64,000 bases of DNA. Origin: Hyphomonadaceae bacterium UKL13-1 (GTDB lineage Bacteria; Pseudomonadota; Alphaproteobacteria; Caulobacterales; Aquidulcibacteraceae). Below the pieces are notes generated by a model, which had not been told where the DNA came from, did no database searches, and saw nothing but the letters and a program-made list of their open reading frames with translations. The translations under genes were made by a program, and so were the position numbers. Of the stretch, positions 7,380 to 16,495 are shown in pieces. The stretch is from positions 1,694,001-1,758,000 of the forward strand of contig CP012156.1 of NCBI GenBank assembly GCA_001602435.1, written 5' to 3'. Position 1 is the first letter of the stretch, and each line of letters starts with the position of its first letter.

Positions 7380-8659
7380 TAGACCGCTTTCAGGACAAGT
7401 GCCGCATTGGTGCCGCCAAAGCCAAAGGAATTGGACAACACAGCCTTAGCCACCACCTTCTTCGCTTCCAGCGGGACGAGATCAATTTGGGTCTCTACCG
7501 ATGGATTACGCAGATTAAGGGTCGGCGGGGCAATCTGATCGCGCAAAACCAGCAACGAGAAAATCGCCTCAACAGAACCAGCAGCACCCAAAAGGTGACC
7601 AATGGCTGACTTGGTTGACGACATTGTCAGGCCGTTGGTATCGGCACCAAACAAACGCTCTACCGCGCGCAATTCGATCTCGTCACCCAAAGGCGTCGAA
7701 GTGCCGTGCGCATTGACATAGCCAATGTCTGACGTCGCAAGCCCTGCATCTTTCAGCGCCGAACGCATAGCGCGGAAGCCACCATTGCCGTCTTCAGAGG
7801 GGGCGGTGATGTGATAAGCGTCACCCGACATGCCATAGCCTGCTACTTCGCCATAAATCTTGGCGCCACGTGCCTTGGCATGCTCATATTCTTCCAAAAC
7901 GACGACGCCAGCGCCTTCGCCCAGCACAAAGCCGTCACGGTCCTTGTCATAAGGACGCGAAGCCGAGGTTGGATCGTCGTTAAAGCCATTGGATAGAGCG
8001 CGCGCGGCGGCAAAGCCTGCAATGCCAATCTTGCAAACAGCGGCTTCGCAACCACCGGCAACCATCACATCCGCATCGCCATATTTGATGATACGTGCCG
8101 CATCGCCAATGGCATGGGCCCCGGTCGCACAAGCCGTCACGACGGAATGGTTCGGCCCTCTAAAGCCATGCTTGATCGACACATGGCCAGACGTCAGATT
8201 GATCAAAGCCGAGGGTACGAAGAAGGGGCTGATCTTCCGATGGCCTTCCTTCTCGAGCAGCAAAGCATTGTCTGCAATGGTGGAGAGACCGCCAATGCCA
8301 GAGCCAATCATCACGCCTGTGCGCTCTTGCTGTTCTTCGGTTTCAGCAACCCAGCCCGAATCGGCAATCGCCTCATTGGCGGCTGCGACCCCGTATAAAA
8401 TAAACTCATCGACACGCCGACGGTCCCGCGAGGACATCGCGGTTTCAGGATCGAACGACCCTGCCACATCAGCACCGCCACCACCGCGCCCGGTCGTCCA
8501 AGGAACTTCGCAGGCATAGCGGACTGGCAAGTCCGACGCATCAAACGCACTGATGGTGCCTGCCCCGTTTGCACCGGACAACAGGCTTTTCCAAACGAAA
8601 TCGGCCCCGACCCCGATTGGGGTGACGAGGCCGATTCCCGTCACGACAACGCGACGCAT
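7379..8659 (-). CDS. fabF: Beta-ketoacyl-ACP synthase II
   Basis: Condenses malonyl-ACP with acyl-ACP in fatty-acid elongation. The 426-residue thiolase-fold enzyme has the catalytic triad Cys177 (VTACATGAHAIG), His318 (NAHGTSTPLGD) and His355 (IGHLLGAAG), plus Lys350. It ends with the usual SFGFGGTNA motif. The segment around residues 52-70 (rich in Gly, Asp) is slightly longer than in E. coli FabF. It lies 7 bp downstream of acpP, which supplies its substrate carrier, and shares one base with mltG. Confidence 0.97.
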   Translation of the reverse strand: MRRVVVTGIGLVTPIGVGADFVWKSLLSGANGAGTISAFDASDLPVRYACEVPWTTGRGGGGADVAGSFDPETAMSSRDRRRVDEFILYGVAAANEAIADSGWVAETEEQQERTGVMIGSGIGGLSTIADNALLLEKEGHRKISPFFVPSALINLTSGHVSIKHGFRGPNHSVVTACATGAHAIGDAARIIKYGDADVMVAGGCEAAVCKIGIAGFAAARALSNGFNDDPTSASRPYDKDRDGFVLGEGAGVVVLEEYEHAKARGAKIYGEVAGYGMSGDAYHITAPSEDGNGGFRAMRSALKDAGLATSDIGYVNAHGTSTPLGDEIELRAVERLFGADTNGLTMSSTKSAIGHLLGAAGSVEAIFSLLVLRDQIAPPTLNLRNPSVETQIDLVPLEAKKVVAKAVLSNSFGFGGTNAALVLKAV

Positions 8660-8666
8660 GTTCTGA

Positions 8667-8903
8667 TCAGCCAGCGTTGGCCGAAATGAACTTCACCGCG
8701 TCGCCGACGGTTTGGATCTTTTCAGCAGCATCATCTGGAATCTCAACGCCAAACTCTTCTTCAAAAGCCATGACGAGTTCCACTGTGTCGAGGCTGTCTG
8801 CGCCAAGATCATCAATGAAGCTCGCATTTTCAACGACTTTTTCCGCATCAGCGTCCAAGTGCTCAATTACGATCTTTTTTACGCGGTCGAAAACGTCAGA
8901 CAT
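8667..8903 (-). CDS. acpP: Acyl carrier protein
   Basis: A 78-residue acidic helical carrier of acyl chains. The phosphopantetheine attachment serine is Ser37 in [16 protein letters not shown] lies seven bases before the ATG. A 6-bp hairpin (GCCGAA/TTCGGC, 8922-8938) sits in the leader just upstream of the ribosome site. The 126-bp gap to fabG could hold a separate promoter giving acpP extra expression, as in E. coli; that is inference. Its neighbours are fabG upstream and fabF downstream. Confidence 0.98.
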   Translation of the reverse strand: MSDVFDRVKKIVIEHLDADAEKVVENASFIDDLGADSLDTVELVMAFEEEFGVEIPDDAAEKIQTVGDAVKFISANAG

Positions 8904-9029
8904 TGTTGGTCCTCGAATCCTGCCGAAATCCCTTCGGCGTTGTTATAGTTACCGTTTTGCCAACATAGCGCCACGGGAGATGAACGAATTAGCACCTTTG
9001 GCTTGAGGCCGCTAGCGCCAAAACAGTAT

Positions 9030-9764
9030 CTAAATCATCGCCATTCCGCCATTTACGTGCAAAGTCTGCCCTGTAACATAGCTGGCTTGATCGGATGCTA
9101 GATAGACAACCGCAGCGGCAATGTCATCAGGCTGACCAAGACGAGCGGCAGGAATAGACTTGGTAATCGCCTCTTTTTGCGCCTCATTGAGGGCATCGGT
9201 CATGGGAGACACGATAAATCCGGGCGCGATGCAATTGGCGGTAATGCCGCGAGAAGCCAGTTCTTGGGCGATGGATTTGGTAAAGCCGATCATGCCTGCT
9301 TTCGACGCTGCATAATTGGCTTGGCCCGGATTACCCGTGACGCCGACCACGGAAGTGATCGCAATGATCCGGCCCAAGCGCCGCTTCATCATGCCCTTGG
9401 AAGCCGCCCGCGCCAAACGGAAGTAAGAACCCAAATTGACGTCGAGCACGCGCTCAAAATCCTCGTCTTTCATGCGCAGAAGCAAGCCATCCTTGGTGAT
9501 ACCGGCATTGGCCACCAGAATATCGAGCCCGCCAAGCGCTTCTTCGGCTCGACCAATCAGGCCATCAGTCTCAACTGGGTCAGATAGATTGCAAGCCAAT
9601 GCCACACTACCCGGCAATTCCGCGCTCAACGCATCCAGCGCTTCCTGGCGGGTACCCGATAAAGCCACTTGCGCGCCAGCAGCATGTAAAGCGCGCGCAA
9701 TCGCCCCGCCAATACCGCCCGTAGCGCCGGTGACGAGCGCCTTTTTGCCTGTTAGATCAAACAT
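9030..9764 (-). CDS. fabG: 3-oxoacyl-ACP reductase
   Basis: NADPH-dependent reduction of 3-ketoacyl-ACP. At 244 residues it equals the E. coli enzyme in length. The Rossmann motif TGATGGIGGA is at residues 12-21, NAG at 86-88, and the catalytic Ser138, Tyr151 and Lys155 (YAASK) are in place. The C-terminus VTGQTLHVNGGMAMI is typical of FabG. It lies 19 bp after fabD on the same strand. Confidence 0.97.
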   Translation of the reverse strand: MFDLTGKKALVTGATGGIGGAIARALHAAGAQVALSGTRQEALDALSAELPGSVALACNLSDPVETDGLIGRAEEALGGLDILVANAGITKDGLLLRMKDEDFERVLDVNLGSYFRLARAASKGMMKRRLGRIIAITSVVGVTGNPGQANYAASKAGMIGFTKSIAQELASRGITANCIAPGFIVSPMTDALNEAQKEAITKSIPAARLGQPDDIAAAVVYLASDQASYVTGQTLHVNGGMAMI

Positions 9765-9783
9765 CTGCGTTCCTTCTTTCGTC

Positions 9784-10725
9784 TTAGCTCAAAGAAGCGG
9801 CAAAGGCCGCAATTTCATCTGCACCGGTCAAAGCGATGGAGGTGGCATCCGGGGCGATGCGCTTGGACATGCCGGTCAGGACGCTACCTGCGCCGAGTTC
9901 CACGAATTGGGTGGCACCTTGGGCGGCAAACCAGCCAATCGATTCCCGCCAGCGGACGCGACCGGTGACTTGCTCGACCAGCAGCTTAGCGATGGTGTCG
10001 GGGTCTTGGGTTGGCGCGACCGTCACATTGGACAAAACGGGCACCACGGGCTTGTTGATGGTGGTCGCGGCCAATGCTGCGGCCATTTCTTCCGCTGCCG
10101 GGCCCATCAAAGGACAATGGAATGGGGCAGAGACCGAAAGCGGAATGGCGCGCGCGCCCATTTCCTTGGCCGCTGCAATCGCAGCATCCACACCTTCTTT
10201 CGTGCCAGAGATCACGATGTTTCCGGCATTATTATCGTTCGCCACAACGCAAACACCTACTTTGGCCCCAGCAGCAGCAGCGGCCTCTGCCAGAGCCAAG
10301 TCGACTTTGGGGCCAATCAAGCTCGCCATCGCGCCAAGGCCAGGTGCGACCGCCCGCTGCATGGCTTGACCGCGCAGACGCAACAGACGGGCTGCATCGC
10401 CAATGGAAAAAGCACCTGCTGCTGTCAGCGCTGAATATTCACCCAGCGAATGACCAGCCACAAAAGCAGCCTTATCGACGCCAATCCCAAAATCAGTGCG
10501 CAAGACCGCCACCACCGCCATACTGACGGCCATCAGCGCAGGCTGGGCATTTTCCGTCAGCGTCAGGGTCTCAATCGGACCTTCGGCCATCAGGCTTGAG
10601 AGCTTTTGCCCAAGCGCGTCATCAATCTCTGCAAAGACCTGCTTTGCGGCGGGGAATGCTTCGGCAAGGGCAACACCCATACCGACGCTTTGGCTACCTT
10701 GGCCGGGAAATTGGAAAATCAGCAT
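9784..10725 (-). CDS. fabD: Malonyl-CoA:ACP transacylase
   Basis: Transfers malonyl from CoA to ACP, priming elongation. The 313-residue protein has the oxyanion-hole motif FPGQGSQ (residues 6-12), the nucleophile Ser93 in GHSLGEYSAL, an arginine for the malonyl carboxylate in LRLRGQAMQ, and the catalytic histidine in SAPFHCPLM. It is the first gene of the fabD-fabG-acpP-fabF-mltG-yicC-gmk run, so a promoter should lie in the 54 bp before it or extend into the lysE-like gene. Confidence 0.97.
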   Translation of the reverse strand: MLIFQFPGQGSQSVGMGVALAEAFPAAKQVFAEIDDALGQKLSSLMAEGPIETLTLTENAQPALMAVSMAVVAVLRTDFGIGVDKAAFVAGHSLGEYSALTAAGAFSIGDAARLLRLRGQAMQRAVAPGLGAMASLIGPKVDLALAEAAAAAGAKVGVCVVANDNNAGNIVISGTKEGVDAAIAAAKEMGARAIPLSVSAPFHCPLMGPAAEEMAAALAATTINKPVVPVLSNVTVAPTQDPDTIAKLLVEQVTGRVRWRESIGWFAAQGATQFVELGAGSVLTGMSKRIAPDATSIALTGADEIAAFAASLS

Positions 10726-10779
10726 GATTTGGCGTTAGCCTCGCAGGCCCGTTTAGGCAAGTGGGTGGCAGAACGGGCA

Positions 10780-11424
10780 TTATACGGGATGGGCTAGTCC
10801 ATCCCAAGCGAGCCAAGCCGCAATGCCCAACAGGGCCAAGGTGAAAAAGATGTTCAAATAGGTGCGGCGCTTACCAGCACTCAGCCAAGGGCGAAGGCCG
10901 CCAGCGGCTAAAACAATCGCCAAATGTACCCCGGTTGCGACTCCGATATGGGTGAGGCCCAGCCAAAGGCTCTGCAGCCAAACCTGTTCACCGCCCTCCT
11001 CCACAAAGCGCGGCAGGAGCGTTACGTAAAAGAGCGCTGCTTTTGGGTTTAGGATATTCAGCGTCAGGCCGCGCATAAAATGCCGCCCGGCATGGGTCGA
11101 TAGATCCTCGCCCTCGCCCAAGGCCAGTTCCGAGGCTTGTCTGGCCCGCTCAATCCAAGGCTCAAAAGCCAGATAAACCAAATAGAGCACACCCAGCCAC
11201 CGCAATCCCGCCAATAACTGAGGCTGGGCAGCCATGAGGGCACCTAAGCCAGCAATCGCCGCCATCAAATAAAGAGCCAAGCCCAGCGCAATGCCAGTGA
11301 GGGCCTGAAGGCCCGCAGCCCTGCCCTTGTCGAGCGTCAAAGTCGCCAACCACGCCATATTGGGCCCAGGCGTCAGTTCCAAGAGCGCGACGACAAGCAA
11401 AAACTCCATCCAGCTAAGCGTCAC
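10780..11424 (-). CDS. LysE/RhtB family amino-acid exporter
   Basis: A 214-residue polytopic inner-membrane protein, predicted to have about six segments. The family hallmark LELTPGPNMAWL is near the N-terminus and LNPKAALFY near the middle. The start at GTG 11424 has AAAGG about 11 bases upstream and gives the family-typical N-terminus; ATG 11409 is the main alternative. Longer in-frame starts, up to 11517, would add a hydrophilic extension the family lacks. Members export amino acids or homoserine lactones, and the substrate cannot be told. The 285-bp gap to rpsF is divergent and must hold promoters for both genes. Confidence 0.88.
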   Translation of the reverse strand: MTLSWMEFLLVVALLELTPGPNMAWLATLTLDKGRAAGLQALTGIALGLALYLMAAIAGLGALMAAQPQLLAGLRWLGVLYLVYLAFEPWIERARQASELALGEGEDLSTHAGRHFMRGLTLNILNPKAALFYVTLLPRFVEEGGEQVWLQSLWLGLTHIGVATGVHLAIVLAAGGLRPWLSAGKRRTYLNIFFTLALLGIAAWLAWDGLAHPV

Positions 11425-11444
11425 GCGAATTGTTACCTTTCTGC

Positions 11445-11473
11445 TTGTCGAAGGGTCAGTTTCGCTGTCATAA
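11445..11473 (+). promoter_or_regulatory. Candidate sigma-70-type promoter for rpsF operon
   Basis: TTGTCG (11445-11450), a 17-bp spacer and TCATAA (11468-11473). If used, it leaves a leader of about 230 bases before rpsF. Many bacteria autoregulate rpsF-rpsR through an S6:S18-binding leader RNA. I could not confirm that structure here; only small stems such as AACCA/TGGTT around 11633-11647 are visible. Confidence 0.3.
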
Positions 11474-11709
11474 ATCCTTTGCGCAAGGCCAGATTTGGTG
11501 GCTTTACTGCGCGCCACCCCTTCCCTTTTCCACAGATAAGTGCTTTACGCGCCGCTTCACTGATTGCGGTCCGCCCGCATGAGCGACTTGGTGTGCCTAA
11601 TAAGCAATTCAGCACGGAGAAGCTGCGACGCGGAACCATCAGGTGGTTTAGTCCCCGCTGAACCATTTGCCGCAATCGCCTGGGGCGCATCTAACGGAAA
11701 TGGATTCTC

Positions 11710-12087
11710 ATGCCGTTCTACGAACATATCATTATTTCGCGGCCAGATATCTCGCCGCAGCAAGTTGACGAGCTGGTTGAAGGCATCACCACCTTGATCG
11801 CCGAAAAGGGTGGTAAAGTTGGCAAAGTCGAATATTGGGGCCTGCGCAACTTGGCTTACCGGATCAACAAAACCCGCAAGGGCCATTATTCGTTGATCAA
11901 TATCGATGCTCCAGCCGCAGCGGTCCATGAAATGGAACGCCTGCAGCGCATCAACGAAAATGTCATGCGCTACATGACCATCGCCGTTGAAGAGCTCGAA
12001 GAAGGTCCTTCGCCTATTTTGGCCCGTCGTGAACGCGACGAAAAGAAACAGCGCGCTCGCACTGAAACCAACGGGATGGATTACTGA
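11710..12087 (+). CDS. rpsF: 30S ribosomal protein S6
   Basis: A 125-residue ribosomal protein that binds S18 in the small-subunit platform. [19 protein letters not shown] and [17 protein letters not shown] are diagnostic of S6. The C-terminal tail is charged ([12 protein letters not shown]). It is the first gene of rpsF-rpsR-rplI, with 2 bp between its stop and the rpsR start, giving coupled translation of the S6-S18 pair. Confidence 0.98.
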   Translation: MPFYEHIIISRPDISPQQVDELVEGITTLIAEKGGKVGKVEYWGLRNLAYRINKTRKGHYSLINIDAPAAAVHEMERLQRINENVMRYMTIAVEELEEGPSPILARRERDEKKQRARTETNGMDY

Positions 12088-12089
12088 TC

Positions 12090-12347
12090 ATGACTTCCAA
12101 GTTCACCATCTCCAACCTGCCATCGCGTCGTCCGTTTGCACGCCGCCGTAAGGTTTGCCCGTTCTCTGGCGATCAAGCGCCAAAGATCGACTTCAAAGAC
12201 GTGAAGCTGTTGCAGCGTTACTTGTCCGAAAAGGGCAAGATCGTTCCATCGCGCATCACTGCCGTCAGCCAAAAGAAGCAACGCGAACTCGCTAAGGCGA
12301 TCAAGCGCGCCCGCGTTTTGGCTCTTCTTCCCTATCACGTCGTTTAA
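12090..12347 (+). CDS. rpsR: 30S ribosomal protein S18
   Basis: An 85-residue basic protein that forms a heterodimer with S6. [33 protein letters not shown] and [20 protein letters not shown] are all characteristic. It is slightly longer than the E. coli 75-residue form because of its N-terminus, as is common in alphaproteobacteria. rplI follows after 12 bp with an AAGGAG site. Confidence 0.98.
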   Translation: MTSKFTISNLPSRRPFARRRKVCPFSGDQAPKIDFKDVKLLQRYLSEKGKIVPSRITAVSQKKQRELAKAIKRARVLALLPYHVV

Positions 12348-12359
12348 GGAGACGCCGAC

Positions 12360-12935
12360 ATGGACATCATCCTGCTCGAACGCGTCGGCCGCCTTGGCGG
12401 TATTGGCGACATCGTATCGGTAAAGCCTGGCTATGCGCGCAACTATTTGTTGCCGCAAAAGAAAGCCCTGCGCGCTACTGAATCCAACAAGAAATTGTTT
12501 GAACTGCAACGTACGGCTCTTGAGACCCGTAACGCAGAAGCCCGCGCGGCAGCGGAAGCTGCTTCTGAAGGCTTGGCAGGTCAGGCATTCTTGCTGATCC
12601 GCGCAGCTGGCGAAAGCGGCCAATTGTACGGTTCGGTTGCGGCTCGTGACATTGCGGAAGCAGCCAATGCTGCTGGCTTCCACGTCGCTCGCAACCAAGT
12701 CCAGCTCGACACGCCAATCAAGGCGATCGGCTATCAGACCGTGAAGATCCGTCTTCACCCTGAAGTCGAAGTTGAAGTCTTCATCAACGTGGCTCGCACG
12801 CCAGATGAAGCAGAGCGTCAAGCTAAGGGCGAAAACGTCATCAATTCGCAATTTGACGAAGATCGCGTCGCAGCAGCTGAACAAGCCGCTGAGATCGCCG
12901 AGAACGCGGTGCAATTGGACGGCTACGAAGCCTAG
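12360..12935 (+). CDS. rplI: 50S ribosomal protein L9
   Basis: A 191-residue L9 with N-terminal domain MDIILLERVGRLGGIGDIV and VKPGYARNYLLP, the long connecting helix (about residues 40-75) and the C-terminal RNA-binding domain. A roughly 40-residue acidic, Ala/Glu-rich tail makes it longer than the E. coli form, which is normal in alphaproteobacteria. It is the last gene of the ribosomal operon; an intrinsic terminator follows 33 bp later. Confidence 0.97.
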   Translation: MDIILLERVGRLGGIGDIVSVKPGYARNYLLPQKKALRATESNKKLFELQRTALETRNAEARAAAEAASEGLAGQAFLLIRAAGESGQLYGSVAARDIAEAANAAGFHVARNQVQLDTPIKAIGYQTVKIRLHPEVEVEVFINVARTPDEAERQAKGENVINSQFDEDRVAAAEQAAEIAENAVQLDGYEA

Positions 12936-12967
12936 GCTTCTGCCCGTCGGGCATGCATTCAAAACTG

Positions 12968-13003
12968 AAAGCCCCGCAGGATCACTTGCGGGGCTTTTGT
13001 TTT
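12968..13003 (+). terminator. Intrinsic terminator after rplI
   Basis: The stem is GCCCCGCA (12971-12978) with TGCGGGGC (12987-12994), an 8-base loop, flanking AAA/TTTT and a T-rich tail. It closes the rpsF-rpsR-rplI transcript before the histidine kinase gene. Confidence 0.9.
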
Positions 13004-13087
13004 GCCAATTCTTCGGCTTAGGATCGGTCAGCCAAGTGGCGGAAGCGGGATAAGGAGAATTTAAGACAATTCGCATAGAATCTCAGC

Positions 13088-14950
13088 ATGAATGATCCAC
13101 GTGCATCCGCCGAAGATTTAGAATCTGCTGAACTGGTGGCGATTTACGCCCCAATGGCCCGCGCTTACGCCTTGATTTTGGGCATTTATTACATTCTGCT
13201 GACTGGCGCTCACCTTTTGGTTCTAAAAGGAAACTTGGCTGTCGTGATGGCCTGCGTTGCGGCGACGTCTGGCGCTCTGATTCTAACCTTGCGCTTTACC
13301 TTGCTGCGCGAGGTCAAGAAGCTGGAATATGTTGGGTTAAGCGTCTTTCTGGTGAATGTGCTGGCCATCACCAATGTTGTGATCCACGCAAGCTATGCTG
13401 GTGATGAAATCCAATTTGTCTATTTGCTGATGCTGGCCTTTGGCAGTGCAATTTTGGGCCCGACACTGGGTGTCGTTGGCGCCACCCTTGCGCTTGTGGC
13501 ATTGGGGGCTGCATTCCTGACCATTACGGGCATGGAAGCCATGATTGTGAACAAGGTTTTCACCGGGGTGACGGCGGTTGTCGGCAGCTTTGCCGCATCC
13601 ATCTTCCTGCATCGCATGGTTCGAAGCCAAGTCGATTTTCGCGTCCAATCACAAGACTTGCTTGAAATTGTTGAACGCGAGCGCTTACGCGCCCAGACCA
13701 TGGCCGATGAAGCGGACTTTGCCAATCGCGCCAAGACGGACTTTTTGGCCAATATGAGCCATGAATTGCGCACGCCCCTCAATGGCGTCGTCGGGATTGC
13801 CAATACGTTGGCCACAACCCAACTAGACAAACAACAAAGAGAGATGGTCAATCTGATCGATGCATCGGGTAGGACCTTGGCACGCCTCTTGTCCGACATT
13901 CTCGACTTCTCGAAGATCGAAGCGGGTAAAGTGGAAGTTGAGCGCGCACCGTTTGATTTGCGCGCGGAGCTCGATGCCTCTGCCCTTCTCTTGCAAACCT
14001 ATGCAGCCGACAAAAAACTGCAGTTTGATGTGACCTATGGCGAACATGCACGAGGCTGGTTCTATGGCGATGCCACGCGGATCAAGCAAATCGTGGCCAA
14101 TCTGGTATCCAATGCGGTCAAGTTCACCGACCAAGGTGAAGTCCACGTCTTTATCAATTGGTCTGAGGCCTCTGAAATCCTCGAGATCAAAGTCGTGGAT
14201 ACCGGGATTGGATTCGATAAGGAAACCGGACGGCGCCTATTCCAGCGCTTCATTCAAGCTGATACCTCGATCACACGTCGCTTTGGTGGCACGGGCCTTG
14301 GGCTTGCCATTTGTCGCGGCCTGATTGAGGCCATGGGCGGGGGCATGAATTGGGAGTCAGAGCCCGGTGAAGGCTCGACCTTCATCGTGCGCATTCCGCT
14401 AGAGCGCGAAGAGGCCCCGAGGCTAGTGGGTTCTACAGACACCATGCTCGATCCTGTTGCGCCATCCCAAGAAGCGCCGCTTCGGATTTTGGCAGCCGAA
14501 GATCACCCAACCAACCAGAAAGTGCTGCGTCTGATCTTGGAGCCCTTAGGCGTCGATCTGACGATGTGCGACGATGGCATGGCCGCGCTCAAAGCCTATC
14601 AATCCAGTCACTTCGACGTGGTCTTGATGGATATGCAAATGCCCGTCATGGACGGACTGACCGCGACCATAGCCATTCGCGAACACGAAAAAGCCCATCA
14701 TTTGCCGGCGACACCCATCGTCATGGTAACCGCCAACGCGATGCGCCAGCATCGCGATCAAGCGATTGAAGCGGGTGCCAATAGCCATTTGGCCAAGCCC
14801 TTCACCCCTGCTTCACTGATGAGTGCCATTGAAGCCGCGCTCGCAGAAGGGCAAGGCGCGGACGACATTGAAGGCGTTACGTCAAAAACGGTCGGAACAG
14901 CAACGCCCGCACAACTATCCACAGATGAAAAATTGCTGGGGATGTTCTAG
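13088..14950 (+). CDS. Hybrid sensor histidine kinase/response regulator
   Basis: A 620-residue membrane kinase. About six membrane segments lie in residues 24-176 (an uncharacterised integral sensor, no periplasmic domain), then a coiled-coil linker (180-215). HisKA follows with His225 in NMSHELRTPLNG. The HATPase has an N-box near Asn342 (NLVSNAVKF), then DTGIGF and GGTGLGLAI. The receiver domain has Glu471-Asp472, phospho-acceptor Asp515 (LMDMQMPVMDG) and Lys570. No output or Hpt domain is present, so a phosphotransfer partner is expected elsewhere. No good ribosome site precedes the ATG. The signal is unknown; it sits alone between rplI and dnaB. Confidence 0.93.
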   Translation: MNDPRASAEDLESAELVAIYAPMARAYALILGIYYILLTGAHLLVLKGNLAVVMACVAATSGALILTLRFTLLREVKKLEYVGLSVFLVNVLAITNVVIHASYAGDEIQFVYLLMLAFGSAILGPTLGVVGATLALVALGAAFLTITGMEAMIVNKVFTGVTAVVGSFAASIFLHRMVRSQVDFRVQSQDLLEIVERERLRAQTMADEADFANRAKTDFLANMSHELRTPLNGVVGIANTLATTQLDKQQREMVNLIDASGRTLARLLSDILDFSKIEAGKVEVERAPFDLRAELDASALLLQTYAADKKLQFDVTYGEHARGWFYGDATRIKQIVANLVSNAVKFTDQGEVHVFINWSEASEILEIKVVDTGIGFDKETGRRLFQRFIQADTSITRRFGGTGLGLAICRGLIEAMGGGMNWESEPGEGSTFIVRIPLEREEAPRLVGSTDTMLDPVAPSQEAPLRILAAEDHPTNQKVLRLILEPLGVDLTMCDDGMAALKAYQSSHFDVVLMDMQMPVMDGLTATIAIREHEKAHHLPATPIVMVTANAMRQHRDQAIEAGANSHLAKPFTPASLMSAIEAALAEGQGADDIEGVTSKTVGTATPAQLSTDEKLLGMF

Positions 14951-15004
14951 CCTCGTTCTGCGTCGCACAGGTGATTCGCTGCGCGACACCTGAAAGAGTG
15001 CGAC

Positions 15005-16495
15005 ATGGCTGATGGAAACCTTACCCCGCTCGATCCCGCCCGTGTACTCCGCACGGCCCCGCATAATTTGGACGCCGAACAAGCCCTGATTGGGGCTATT
15101 TTGGTGGATAACCAAGTGACGAGCCGGATTGGCGACATGCTGAAGCCGTCGCACTTCTATGATCCGGTCCATGGCCGGATCTATGACACCATCACGCGCA
15201 TGATCCAAAAAGGCTCGTTGGCCGATGGCATCACCTTGCATGCCAAATTCAGCCAAGATGGGGCTTTGAAGGATATTGGTGGCGCAGCCTATTTGGCGAC
15301 CCTAGTGGATGCAGCGGCAGACCCTGCTGCGGCTGCCGATTATGGCAAGCTGATCTTTGACTTGGCCGTGCGACGCGACCTGATCCGCATCGGGTCAGAA
15401 ATGATGGCCGATGCCACCGACCATGAAGATGGGATGGAGGGGGGCGCGCGCCTGATCGAGACTGCGGAAAAGAAGCTCTATTCATTGGCAGAGACCGGCC
15501 AACTCAATCAGGGCTTCAAAAGCTTTGCCGCATCGCTCGCGGCAACCATCGATATTACGGCCGCAGCATTCAAACGCGACGGTCAATTGATCGGGGTGCC
15601 AACGGGCCTAAATGAGATCGACCGGATGTTGGGCGGCCTGCACAAGTCAGACTTGTTGATCCTCGCCGGGCGGCCTTCAATGGGTAAAACCGCACTTGCC
15701 ACCAACATCGCTTTCAATGCAGCCAAACGTTTCAAGCGCGAAGCAAAGCCAGATGGGTCGTTTCAGACCATTGATGGTGGCGTCGTGGCATTCTACTCGC
15801 TCGAAATGTCGGCCGAACAGCTGACCATGCGTCTTCTGGCCGATTATACGGCCATCGGCTCTGACCGCATGCGTCGTGGGGACTTGGACAAGGACGAATA
15901 TGCCAAGCTGCGCGAGGCGGCGATCGATCTGCAAAGCCTGCCGCTTTATATTGATGACACGGGCGGTCTGTCGATTTCGGCCTTGGCGGCGCGCGCGCGG
16001 CGCTTGCAGCGTCAGCACGGCCTTGATTTGATCGTGGTGGATTATCTCCAGCTTGTGACCACCAGCGGCTCCAAACGCTCGGAAAACCGGGTGCAGGAAG
16101 TCAGCGAAATCACCCAAGGCCTCAAGGCCCTTGCCAAGGAACTGCAGGTTCCCGTCATCGCCTTGTCGCAGCTGTCGCGCCAAGTTGAAAACCGCGAAGA
16201 TAAGCGGCCCCAATTGGCCGACTTGCGGGAGTCAGGTTCGATCGAGCAGGACGCCGACGTCGTGATGTTTGTGTACCGTCACTCCTATTATTTGGAGCGC
16301 CAAGAACCCAAGCCTGGCACGACCGAGCATTTCCAGTGGCAAGAAGAAGTCAGCGAAATGCGCAACGTCGCTGAGGTCATCATTGGCAAGCAGCGCCATG
16401 GCCCGATTGGCAAAGTCCGCGTTGGCTTCCAAGCCGAGCTGACCAAATTCACCAATCTTGATTCCAGCGGACGATATGAGAGCTTGGATGAGTGA
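15005..16495 (+). CDS. dnaB: Replicative DNA helicase
   Basis: A 496-residue hexameric helicase of the replication fork. The N-terminal domain (NLDAEQALIGAILVDN) is followed by the RecA-like domain with Walker A GRPSMGKTA at 222-230, EMSAEQLTMRLL, Walker B region LIVVDYLQLV and the QLSRQVENR/DLRESGSIEQDADVV motifs. There is no intein. The 3' end overlaps alr by 8 bp, starting the dnaB-alr-radA-cvpA-purF run. Confidence 0.97.
   Translation: MADGNLTPLDPARVLRTAPHNLDAEQALIGAILVDNQVTSRIGDMLKPSHFYDPVHGRIYDTITRMIQKGSLADGITLHAKFSQDGALKDIGGAAYLATLVDAAADPAAAADYGKLIFDLAVRRDLIRIGSEMMADATDHEDGMEGGARLIETAEKKLYSLAETGQLNQGFKSFAASLAATIDITAAAFKRDGQLIGVPTGLNEIDRMLGGLHKSDLLILAGRPSMGKTALATNIAFNAAKRFKREAKPDGSFQTIDGGVVAFYSLEMSAEQLTMRLLADYTAIGSDRMRRGDLDKDEYAKLREAAIDLQSLPLYIDDTGGLSISALAARARRLQRQHGLDLIVVDYLQLVTTSGSKRSENRVQEVSEITQGLKALAKELQVPVIALSQLSRQVENREDKRPQLADLRESGSIEQDADVVMFVYRHSYYLERQEPKPGTTEHFQWQEEVSEMRNVAEVIIGKQRHGPIGKVRVGFQAELTKFTNLDSSGRYESLDE

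Noticed and set aside
9436..10434. 332-residue plus-strand frame opposite fabG and fabD
   Set aside because: Antisense to two well-supported genes, low-complexity composition, no start signal.
11474..11709. S6:S18-binding leader RNA upstream of rpsF
   Set aside because: Known in many bacteria, but I could not find its conserved stem and CCG bulge convincingly; left for a covariance search.
12081..13076. 331-residue minus-strand frame opposite rpsR and rplI
   Set aside because: Antisense to two certain ribosomal genes and through their terminator; no family features.
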